Source: an uncultured Blautia sp. (lineage in GTDB: Bacteria > Bacillota > Clostridia > Lachnospirales > Lachnospiraceae). Taken from it: a stretch of 6,996 nucleotides of DNA. Shown piece by piece: positions 1 through 6,006 of the stretch (positions are counted from its first letter, which is position 1; the number at the start of each line of letters is the position of its first letter). The notes below the pieces were generated by a model, which was not told the DNA's origin, did no database searches, and saw only the letters and a list, made by a program, of their open reading frames with translations. The translations under genes and the position numbers were made by a program. The DNA is taken from contig CAMOXX010000145.1 in NCBI GenBank assembly GCA_946629475.1, positions 1 to 6,996 of the forward strand, in the 5' to 3' direction.

Positions 1-22
1 CGGGACTTTTGGCGCTGTAATC

Positions 23-51
23 ATAGTATCGGATAACCCATGCAATGTCAA
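23..51 (-). promoter_or_regulatory. Putative promoter reading left, out of the window
   Basis: On the minus strand a perfect TTGACA (46-51) is followed, after a 17-bp spacer, by TACTAT (23-28), which matches four of six bases of a sigma-A -10 box. The -35 overlaps the TGA stop of the nuclease-helicase gene. Transcription would start near position 16 and read leftward into an unseen gene. The remaining bases (1-22) show no recognisable gene start with a good ribosome binding site. Only sequence match supports this call. Confidence 0.4.
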
Positions 52-2468
52 GAATTCCTGCTTTCCCAGAAATCCTCCAGCATCCCCGCAAGCCCGGAGA
101 GGCTGCATTTCATCCGGTCCGACCACTCCGGCGGCATGAGGGGCTCATATTCCCTCCGCAGAAACCGTTCATCCATCAGAAGGATCGTCCCTCTGTCCCG
201 GTCCGTGCGTATGACCCGTCCTGCTGCCTGAAGAACCTTGTTCATTCCCGGAAACCGGTAAGCATAGTCGTATCCGTCCTCCCCGAGCCGGTCATAGAAT
301 CCCTTCAGAATCTCCCGTTCCGTACTCACCTGAGGGATTCCGGGGCCGATAATTGCGGCACCGATGAGGCGGTCCCCCGAAAGATCAATCCCTTCCGAAA
401 ATATACCTCCCATGGTGCAGAAGGCCGCCAGGCTCTTGTCCTGCTCGCGGAACTGTTCCATGAATTCCTCCCTCTGTTTCTCTCCCATGTCAGGCTGCTG
501 GCAGATTACGCGCACAGAGTCCGAGGCAAATTCTGCCTCGTAAACCTCCAGCACGGAATTCAAAAATGCATAGGAGGGGAAGAAAACCATATAATTTCCC
601 TTTTTCGTCCGGGCCATGCACGAAATATATGCAGCGATCCGGCGATATTCATCATACCCTCTCCTTCGATACCTGCTGCTGACATCATGACAGGCAAGAA
701 TACGGCGGTTTTCCCTCGGAAACGGTGAGGGAACAGCCACCCCGTAATCATCCTCCCTAACGCTCAGCAGCTTCCGGTAATACCGCATCGGCAGAAGTGT
801 CGCCGAAAAAAAGACCGTTCCCCGGCTCTGCTCCAGACGGGCAGAAAGGTTCTTTGCAGGATTCACGCAGAACAGCCGCAGCATCACCTTTTTGTCCGCT
901 CCCTTTTCGGTGTAGATCACATAGTTCTCATCCAGAAGATCAAACGTGTTCATAAATCTTCTGATCTCAAAGTATTCCTCGAGTATCTCCTCCGCAAAAT
1001 CTCTCCTGTCATCATCCTGAAGCAGTTTTTCCATCTCTCCCTGTACCGCGAGGAGATTGATCGGGAGAGCCCCGCACGAGGAGAGCACCTCCCCGTCCTC
1101 GGTCTCCTTTTCCAGCTGAAGCAGGTTTTTATTCACTCTGTTCAGGGCACGTGCCAGCGGCGGTGCTTTTGTCCGGCTCTTCTTTCTTGCTTCCAGAATT
1201 GTTTTCCTTCTTATAACAGCACTGTACATTTCCCTGCTGCGGTCCGCAAGATTGTGGGCTTCATCAATGAGAAATATATATTTCCCGTTCTTCCCTTCAC
1301 CGAAAAACCTCCTCAGGTAGGCATCCGGATCAAATACGTAATTGTAGTCGCAGACAATTCCGTCCACCCAGAGTGAAAGATCCAGTGTAAATTCAAACGG
1401 GCAGAGCTGTTCTCCGAGCGCATACTGCAGAATCGCCTCACGGTCATAAAGACAATCCTGCTGGAGAAACGCGAAAACCGCGTCATTCACCCGGTCTTCA
1501 TAGCCCCTGGCATAAGGGCAGTAATCGGGATTGCAGTTCACCTCGCCGCACTGGCACATTTTTTCCTTTGCGGTGATTGTAACCGCTTTAAAAAGAAGGC
1601 CCTGTTTTTGAAGGATCCGCAGGGATTCCTCCGCAACCGTCCGCGTTGTTGTCCGGGCTGTCAGGTAAAATAAGGCGTCCGCCTTCCCTTCTCCCAGTGA
1701 GACTATGGAAGGAAACAGCACAGCCATCGTCTTTCCGATTCCGGTCGGAGCCTGTACAAAAATCTGCCTGCCATTTTCAATCGTATGGTAAACACTCCCC
1801 GCCAGCTTTCTCTGTCCCGGTCTGTATTCAAACGGGAACACCATCTTTTTTATGGAACTGTCACGCCTGCGGACCCAGGAAAGGCGGAAAGAGAGCCACT
1901 TATGATAATCATCGAGCAGCTGCCCGAACCATTCGAGCAGCGGTCCGCGTACTTCGGTTTCCCGAAAACGTCTGATCTCCTCGGTATCCAGATCTCCATA
2001 TGTCATCTGGACACCGACATGCTCCATCTGCAGCCTGCTGCCGGGTGCCTGATCCCCCTCCCCGGGAGCGGCATCCACCTCCGGTTCACTGCCCCCGTCC
2101 TGCAGCATAAGCATTGCGGCATAGCACTTTGCCTGGGCAAGGTGAACGGGGACCGGCTCCTCAAGATGGCTGATCCCGGACGCAAGTCCCTTGATCTCAT
2201 CCACCCAGGACATGCTGTCTTCCTCAAAAATGCCGTCCGCCCTCCCCTCCAGGGTGATAATAAGATCTTCGTACTCCTTTTTGAATTTCAGTGTCACTTC
2301 TGCCCGGTATCCGGACTTCATCTGTTTCTGGATTTTCCGGTGAAGGCGTCCTCCTTTCAGCATGGCATCCAGGTCGGAGGAACCGCGGCGCATATCAATA
2401 TCACCGCTCCGCAAAATATATTCCACAAGATTTCTGACAGATATTTTAAATTCCGGCTTATCCTCCAT
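48..2468 (-). CDS. PD-(D/E)XK nuclease fused to DinG/XPD-type iron-sulfur DNA helicase
   Basis: This is a cytoplasmic ATP-dependent DNA helicase of the DinG/Rad3/XPD group (COG1199-like), expected to act in DNA repair or in resolving abnormal structures. Numbering is from ATG 2468 (806 aa). Residues 1-150 resemble a RecB/Cas4-type nuclease: H43, GRAD with D78, DEIK with E91 and K93, and QAKCY (Q112, Y116). The helicase follows with Walker A APTGIGKT 240-247, a cysteine group C305, C307, C312, C317 (CxCx4Cx4C) plus C356 for a probable 4Fe-4S cluster, CDYNYVF from 373, DEAH 402-405, SAT 555-557, and motif VI QAAGRVIR 747-754. ATG 2468 has AAGGGA nine bases upstream and places SVRNLVEY near the N terminus. 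An in-frame GTG at 2507 would add 13 residues but has a poor ribosome binding site. A Gly/Pro/acidic stretch at about 124-147 looks like an inserted linker. All motifs are intact. The helicase family is certain and the nuclease domain likely; the physiological role is not known to me. Confidence 0.93.
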   Translation of the reverse strand: MEDKPEFKISVRNLVEYILRSGDIDMRRGSSDLDAMLKGGRLHRKIQKQMKSGYRAEVTLKFKKEYEDLIITLEGRADGIFEEDSMSWVDEIKGLASGISHLEEPVPVHLAQAKCYAAMLMLQDGGSEPEVDAAPGEGDQAPGSRLQMEHVGVQMTYGDLDTEEIRRFRETEVRGPLLEWFGQLLDDYHKWLSFRLSWVRRRDSSIKKMVFPFEYRPGQRKLAGSVYHTIENGRQIFVQAPTGIGKTMAVLFPSIVSLGEGKADALFYLTARTTTRTVAEESLRILQKQGLLFKAVTITAKEKMCQCGEVNCNPDYCPYARGYEDRVNDAVFAFLQQDCLYDREAILQYALGEQLCPFEFTLDLSLWVDGIVCDYNYVFDPDAYLRRFFGEGKNGKYIFLIDEAHNLADRSREMYSAVIRRKTILEARKKSRTKAPPLARALNRVNKNLLQLEKETEDGEVLSSCGALPINLLAVQGEMEKLLQDDDRRDFAEEILEEYFEIRRFMNTFDLLDENYVIYTEKGADKKVMLRLFCVNPAKNLSARLEQSRGTVFFSATLLPMRYYRKLLSVREDDYGVAVPSPFPRENRRILACHDVSSRYRRRGYDEYRRIAAYISCMARTKKGNYMVFFPSYAFLNSVLEVYEAEFASDSVRVICQQPDMGEKQREEFMEQFREQDKSLAAFCTMGGIFSEGIDLSGDRLIGAAIIGPGIPQVSTEREILKGFYDRLGEDGYDYAYRFPGMNKVLQAAGRVIRTDRDRGTILLMDERFLRREYEPLMPPEWSDRMKCSLSGLAGMLEDFWESRNS

Positions 2469-2477
2469 GGTATGCTG

Positions 2478-2483
2478 TCCCTT
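2478..2483 (-). promoter_or_regulatory. Ribosome binding site choosing the helicase start
   Basis: AAGGGA on the minus strand ends nine bases before ATG 2468. No comparable purine-rich site sits at a normal distance before the upstream in-frame GTG at 2505-2507, where only a weak GAGAAG lies too far off. This favours the ATG as the start of the nuclease-helicase. Confidence 0.55.
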
Positions 2484-2586
2484 CGTGTATCTGTTCAGTA
2501 TCTTCACAGGTACCGTTTCTTCTCTTTTATCATGAAACGTAATTATTCAGAACCCATTCATTCAGAATGCTTTGTATTCCCCATGA

Positions 2587-2615
2587 AACTTAACACAAAA
2601 CAGAATCCATTGCAA
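2587..2615 (-). promoter_or_regulatory. Promoter of the nuclease-helicase gene
   Basis: On the minus strand TTGCAA (2610-2615) and TAAGTT (2587-2592) are separated by 17 bp, and a TGT just before the -10 resembles an extended -10 element. The predicted start is near 2580, which leaves a leader of about 110 nt before ATG 2468. That leader contains a weak inverted repeat, CGTTTC/GAAACG (2514-2519 and 2534-2539), but I recognise no known riboswitch in it. The -10 is imperfect, so confidence is moderate. Confidence 0.5.
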
Positions 2616-2645
2616 GATCATGGAAGCGTAAAAAAGCGCTTGCAA
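2610..2645. repeat. Inverted repeat TTGCAAG/CTTGCAA joining the two divergent -35 boxes
   Basis: TTGCAAG (2610-2616) and CTTGCAA (2639-2645) form a perfect 7-bp inverted repeat around 22 bases. Each arm contains the -35 hexamer of one of two back-to-back promoters. An AAGCGCTT palindrome (2634-2641) overlaps the right arm. The arrangement could be an operator for a symmetric regulator, or a by-product of two similar -35 boxes facing opposite ways. Confidence 0.5.
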
Positions 2646-2668
2646 AATCCCTCTGTATTCAATAAAAT
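2640..2668 (+). promoter_or_regulatory. Promoter of the aspartate kinase gene
   Basis: TTGCAA (2640-2645), a 17-bp spacer and TAAAAT (2663-2668) make a good sigma-A-type promoter. The start would be near 2675, leaving a leader of only about 35 nt before ATG 2710. That is too short for a lysine riboswitch or T-box, so control is probably at initiation and by enzyme feedback. Confidence 0.7.
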
Positions 2669-2690
2669 GGTACACGTACGATTTTACGAC

Positions 2691-2695
2691 AGGAG
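2691..2695 (+). promoter_or_regulatory. Ribosome binding site of aspartate kinase, unusually far from the ATG
   Basis: AGGAG is the only Shine-Dalgarno-like sequence before the gene. It lies 14 bases from ATG 2710, longer than usual, and only two bases from an in-frame TTG (2698), which is too close. An in-frame ATT at 2704 would have ideal spacing, but it is a very rare start codon. ATG 2710 fits the family N terminus (MKKIVKFGGSS), so it is preferred despite the spacing. Confidence 0.5.
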
Positions 2696-2709
2696 CATTG
2701 TGTATTCAT

Positions 2710-4029
2710 ATGAAAAAAATAGTGAAATTTGGTGGAAGCTCCCTTGCAAACGCAGAACAGTTCCGCAAAGCCGGGGAGATCATAAGGTCTGATGCTGCCC
2801 GGAGGTTTGTAGTCCCTTCCGCGCCCGGCAAGCGTTATGATGGAGATACAAAGGTTACCGATCTTCTGTACCGCTGCTACGAAACCGCCGAAAAAGGGAA
2901 TGACTTCGACAATCAGCTCAAAGCGATCAAAGAGCGTTTTTATGAGATTATCCGTGGACTGAACCTTGAACTGTCCCTCGAGGAGGATTTTCGGGAGATC
3001 CGAAAGAATTTTGAGAACCTTGCCGGAAGGGAGTATGCAGCATCGCGCGGAGAATATCTGAACGGAAGAATCATGGCAGCCTACCTGGGTTATACGTTTA
3101 TAGATGCCAAAGACGTAGTTCGTTTTCGGGAAGACGGATCCGTAGACATGGACGGCACGGACAGCCTTATGGAGAACGCGCTCACAGGAATAGAGTCGGC
3201 TGTGGTTCCCGGCTTTTACGGGGCAGATGACACAGGTCATGTCCGTACTTTTTCGAGGGGAGGGTCCGATATTACCGGATCGCTGGTCGCCAGGGCCATA
3301 TGCGCGGATATGTACGAAAACTGGACGGATGTTTCCGGTTTTCTGGTTGCGGATCCCCGTATCGTGGACAATCCTGTTCCGATTGAGACGATCACGTACC
3401 GGGAACTTCGGGAGCTCTCTTATATGGGGGCAACGGTGCTGCATGAGGACGCGATCTTCCCTGTGCGGAAACGTGGAATTCCGATCAATATCCGAAACAC
3501 CAACTGTCCCGATGATCCGGGAACGCTGATCGTGGAGAGCACCTGCAAAAAGCCGCGCTACGTTATCACCGGTATCGCAGGCAAAAAAGGCTTCTGCTCC
3601 ATCAATATCGAAAAATCGATGATGAACAGCGAGATCGGCTTCGGCCGCCGGGTGCTGCAGGTCTTCGAGGACCAGCAGATCAGCTTCGAGCATATTCCGT
3701 CCGGAATCGACACGATGACGGTATATGTACATCAGAGTGAATTTGAAGATAAAGAGCAGCAGGTCATCGCGGGGATTCACCGGCTGGTGCAGCCGGATTT
3801 TGTCGAGATGGAATCAGATCTTGCGCTGATCGCAGTCGTTGGCCGGGGCATGAAATCCACACGCGGAACCGCAGGGCGCCTGTTCTCCGCCCTTGCGCAC
3901 GCGAATGTCAATGTTAAGATGATCGATCAGGGCTCCAGTGAGCTGAATATCATTATCGGCGTTGAAAACAGGGATTTTGAAGCTGCCGTGAAAGCAGTAT
4001 ACGATATTTTTGTGCTGACACAGATCTAA
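2710..4029 (+). CDS. lysC: Aspartate kinase, monofunctional, two ACT domains (YclM/ThrD type)
   Basis: This cytoplasmic enzyme phosphorylates L-aspartate with ATP to give 4-phospho-L-aspartate, the committed step towards lysine, diaminopimelate, threonine and methionine (EC 2.7.2.4). The 439-aa protein starts with the amino acid kinase signature KFGGSS (6-11), followed by SAPGKR (37-42), SRGGSDITGS (182-191), TDVSGF (206-211) with ADPR (214-217), and SYMGATVLHEDAIFP (237-251). Two ACT regulatory segments follow, beginning near residues 285 and 371; the second contains the conserved DQGSSELNI (406-414). Overall similarity is to B. subtilis YclM (aspartokinase III), whose activity is controlled by lysine and threonine; the same control here is inferred. 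The gene stands alone, with its own promoter just upstream and a strong terminator that begins within its stop codon. No other lysine or threonine pathway gene is in view. ATG 2710 is chosen over TTG 2698 because it matches the usual family start. Confidence 0.97.
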   Translation: MKKIVKFGGSSLANAEQFRKAGEIIRSDAARRFVVPSAPGKRYDGDTKVTDLLYRCYETAEKGNDFDNQLKAIKERFYEIIRGLNLELSLEEDFREIRKNFENLAGREYAASRGEYLNGRIMAAYLGYTFIDAKDVVRFREDGSVDMDGTDSLMENALTGIESAVVPGFYGADDTGHVRTFSRGGSDITGSLVARAICADMYENWTDVSGFLVADPRIVDNPVPIETITYRELRELSYMGATVLHEDAIFPVRKRGIPINIRNTNCPDDPGTLIVESTCKKPRYVITGIAGKKGFCSINIEKSMMNSEIGFGRRVLQVFEDQQISFEHIPSGIDTMTVYVHQSEFEDKEQQVIAGIHRLVQPDFVEMESDLALIAVVGRGMKSTRGTAGRLFSALAHANVNVKMIDQGSSELNIIIGVENRDFEAAVKAVYDIFVLTQI

Positions 4030-4056
4030 AAAAGGAGGGGCTTCCCCTCCTTTTTT
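4028..4056. terminator. Bidirectional intrinsic terminator between lysC and trmO
   Basis: GGAGGGG (4034-4040), a 3-nt turn and CCCCTCC (4044-4050) form a perfect 7-bp GC-rich stem, flanked by six A (4028-4033) and six T (4051-4056) that can also pair. The symmetry gives a hairpin followed by a U-run on both strands. It therefore ends the rightward lysC transcript, overlapping its TAA stop, and the leftward trmO operon, whose last stop is at 4097. The 40 bases from 4057 to 4096 hold no gene. Confidence 0.93.
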
Positions 4057-4096
4057 CATTTATGCGCAGTGCATTCCGAATGTATGGGCGCGCTGG

Positions 4097-4786
4097 TTAG
4101 TATTTCGCATGTTTTCCGTCTCTCAGTTCAACTCCCGTCACGCGCAGAATCCCGTTTTGGACCCGAAAGTGAACATCGAACCGGTCGAACGGCATCCCGT
4201 AGATCCGTTCCGGATCACTGTGATACCTCGGCCGCGGGTCACGGGCGAGGAGTTCTGTCAAAGGCTTTCTCAGATCTTCCGGGATTTTTTCCATTATCTC
4301 TTCCGGAAACTCAACCTGCAGATGCGGCATCTCTTTTCTGTCGGTAAAGCCGGCCCGTATCTCCGTATGGATATCCTGGCGGATATACGGCTTGATATCA
4401 TAGATCGGTGTGCCGTCCATGAGATCTGCCCCGGCAACAATCAGCACCGGGCCCTCCTTCGGGGAATTTTCTATCCTGAGGAGACGTACACTGGAAAGCC
4501 CAACCGGATTTGGGCGGTATGGAGAACGTGAAGCAAACACGCCGACTCTCTGATTCCCCCCAAGACGGGGAGGCCTGACAGTCGGGGACCATTCTTCCCT
4601 CCTGCTCTCCGAGAATTCCCAGATCAGCCAGATATAATCAAACTCTTCCAGTCCGCGTACGGCATCAGGGTTTCTGTACTCCGGCTCAAAAATGACGCGG
4701 GCCTCCAGCGATTCAACGCAGCCGCTCTGATGCGGAATCCCGAACTTTTCGGGAAACGCGCTACGTATTCGGGCGATGATCTTCAT
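4097..4786 (-). CDS. trmO: tRNA (N6-threonylcarbamoyladenosine(37)-N6)-methyltransferase TrmO
   Basis: TrmO (formerly YaeB/TsaA, UPF0066) uses S-adenosylmethionine to methylate t6A at position 37 next to the anticodon, giving m6t6A, mainly in threonine tRNAs. Numbering is from ATG 4786 (229 aa; the E. coli enzyme is about 235). The hallmark segment RPPRLGGN (71-78) runs into VGVFASRSPYRPNPVGLS (81-98). GADLMDGTPIYDIKPYI (119-135) follows, then the C-terminal DPRPRYHSDPERIYGM (183-198) and FDVHF (203-207). The enzyme is a single-domain beta-barrel methyltransferase, not a Rossmann type. ATG 4786 has AAGGGGG seven bases upstream. An ATG at 4792 overlaps the TGA of the preceding gene by four bases (ATGA) but sits almost on the ribosome binding site. 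Either way the gene is tightly coupled to the rhodanese-TtcA gene and is last in the operon, before the terminator at 4028-4056. Confidence 0.95.
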   Translation of the reverse strand: MKIIARIRSAFPEKFGIPHQSGCVESLEARVIFEPEYRNPDAVRGLEEFDYIWLIWEFSESRREEWSPTVRPPRLGGNQRVGVFASRSPYRPNPVGLSSVRLLRIENSPKEGPVLIVAGADLMDGTPIYDIKPYIRQDIHTEIRAGFTDRKEMPHLQVEFPEEIMEKIPEDLRKPLTELLARDPRPRYHSDPERIYGMPFDRFDVHFRVQNGILRVTGVELRDGKHAKY

Positions 4787-4788
4787 GC

Positions 4789-5949
4789 TCATACCCCCTT
4801 CCCGTCATAATCCTCCAGAAAATGATGCCGGACTCCATCCTTCTTGTAGGCGATCACGGTCGAAAGGTTCACATTTTCGACGCTGCTGAAAATATTATTC
4901 TCGATCACCGGATCGATCTCTGCCAGGTGGGCGATCAGCCTTTTGATCTCCGCGCGCTTGGAACCTTTTTCCGTACCTCCGCAGGATGCGCAGCTCTCGG
5001 TAAAACGGCAGGCACACTGGATAAAATGAAGGTCATTCTGGGCTGCCCATCGAATGATATCCGCCTCCCGCACAAGATACAGCGGCCGGATCAGCTGCAT
5101 GCCTTCAAAATTGTTGCTGTGCAGCTTTGGCATCATCGTCTGAACCTGCCCCCCGTACAGCATTCCCATCAGGATTGTCTCGATTACATCGTCATAGTGA
5201 TGCCCAAGGGCAATCTTGCTGCACCCCAGCTCCTTCGCCTTACTGTACAGGGCTCCCCGGCGCATCCGCGCGCAGAGATAGCAGGGCGAGTTCTCCTCCC
5301 CCGCCACAATATCAAAGATCTTCGATTCAAATACGGTGATCGGAACTCCCAGGATCCGGGCATTGTTCTGAATCGCCTGGTAGTTCATCTCATTGTATCC
5401 CGGGTTCATGACCAGGTATACCACTTCAAAATTCTGCTTCCCATGCCGGTACAGCTCCTGGAACAGCTTCGCCATCAGCATGGAATCCTTGCCTCCGGAT
5501 ATGCACACCGCAATGCGGTCACCGTCCTGAATCAGTTCATAGTCGTTGATCGCACGGGTAAAACGGCTCCACAGCTGCTTCCGGTAAGTTTTGATAATGC
5601 TTCGCTCCGCCTTCTTCCGCTGTTCCTCTGTCACAGCTTCCTTCTGGGCAATCTGCCGGGTCAGCTTCATTTTCAGATAAGCCCGGTGGCCGCCCTTAAC
5701 GTTCCGGATGTCCAGTCCGGCTTCGGAAAGCTCCTCCCCCACTTCACTGGAAAGCTGACCGGTGTGGCAGATCAGCCATACCGGCAGGCCTTTCCGGATA
5801 CAGTCCGGATTTTCCAGAAGCACATCCGCCTCCATATTCTCTGCTCCGGGGAAATGGTCCTTTTTGTATTCCGCAGCCGGCCGGAGATCGATGATCAGCT
5901 TTTTCTCTGTGTTATTCTCCAGATCTTCAAAAGTCACATTCTGAAACAT
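4789..5949 (-). CDS. ttcA: Rhodanese-TtcA fusion, probable tRNA 2-thiocytidine(32) synthetase
   Basis: This is probably a tRNA-thiolating enzyme that activates C32 of the anticodon loop with ATP and replaces its oxygen with sulfur. Numbering is from ATG 5949 (386 aa). Residues 1-100 form a rhodanese-like domain: IDLRPAAEY (20-28) and active-loop cysteine C61 in CHTGQLS, followed by GGHRAYL (86-92). Residues 110-386 are a TtcA-like PP-loop ATPase: SGGKDS (151-156), GHHYDD (249-254), and CYLCARMRRG (223-232), whose CxxC matches the iron-sulfur cysteines of TtcA. Further cysteines C312, C314, C320 and C323 include a likely third cluster ligand, with the rest perhaps binding metal. TtcA proteins usually lack the N-terminal rhodanese, which could hold a persulfide for transfer. 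ATG 5949 has GGGAG five bases upstream; an in-frame GTG at 5985 lies inside a hairpin and is unlikely. The stop touches the trmO start. Substrate specificity (C32 or another position) is inferred, not shown. Confidence 0.87.
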   Translation of the reverse strand: MFQNVTFEDLENNTEKKLIIDLRPAAEYKKDHFPGAENMEADVLLENPDCIRKGLPVWLICHTGQLSSEVGEELSEAGLDIRNVKGGHRAYLKMKLTRQIAQKEAVTEEQRKKAERSIIKTYRKQLWSRFTRAINDYELIQDGDRIAVCISGGKDSMLMAKLFQELYRHGKQNFEVVYLVMNPGYNEMNYQAIQNNARILGVPITVFESKIFDIVAGEENSPCYLCARMRRGALYSKAKELGCSKIALGHHYDDVIETILMGMLYGGQVQTMMPKLHSNNFEGMQLIRPLYLVREADIIRWAAQNDLHFIQCACRFTESCASCGGTEKGSKRAEIKRLIAHLAEIDPVIENNIFSSVENVNLSTVIAYKKDGVRHHFLEDYDGKGV

Positions 5950-5965
5950 ATATTCTCCCTGCAGA

Positions 5966-5997
5966 AAGCACGGCTGCGCAATCACACAGCCGTGCTT
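5966..5997 (-). other. Intercistronic hairpin between the flavoprotein and rhodanese-ttcA
   Basis: AAGCACGGCTG (5966-5976) and CAGCCGTGCTT (5987-5997) form a perfect 11-bp stem with a 10-nt loop. It begins nine bases after the flavoprotein stop and ends about six bases before the GGGAG ribosome binding site of rhodanese-ttcA. On the minus strand the stem is followed by TCTGC rather than a long U-run. It is thus more likely an inefficient terminator, a processing site or a stabilising hairpin than a full stop. On the plus strand the downstream tract is also weak. Confidence 0.65.
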
Positions 5998-6006
5998 CTT
6001 CTGATT

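Noticed and set aside
45..728. 227-aa open frame on the plus strand opposite the helicase C terminus
   Set aside because: It lies fully antisense to conserved helicase motifs, resembles no family, and is explained by the coding pattern of the real gene.
48..2468. CRISPR-associated Cas4 or Cas3-like gene
   Set aside because: The nuclease domain lacks the Cas4 cysteine cluster, the helicase is DinG/XPD-like with its own cluster, and there is no CRISPR array or other cas gene in the window.
2508..2709. Lysine riboswitch or T-box ahead of aspartate kinase
   Set aside because: A good promoter at 2640-2668 leaves only about 35 nt of leader, too short for either, and no matching stems or T-box sequence are visible.
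1785..2792. 335-aa open frame on the plus strand running from the helicase across the intergenic region into lysC
   Set aside because: It crosses two promoters and overlaps two well-supported genes in other frames. Its translation is low in recognisable features.
2659..3780. 373-aa open frame antisense to aspartate kinase
   Set aside because: It covers the conserved kinase and ACT motifs of the true gene on the other strand and has no family resemblance or convincing ribosome site.
4057..4096. Imperfect palindrome CATTC/GAATG between the terminator and the trmO stop
   Set aside because: A five-base match in a short spacer between converging genes is too weak to call as a site.
4109..4531. 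140-aa plus-strand open frame opposite trmO
   Set aside because: It is a shadow of trmO, whose hallmark motifs are intact on the minus strand.
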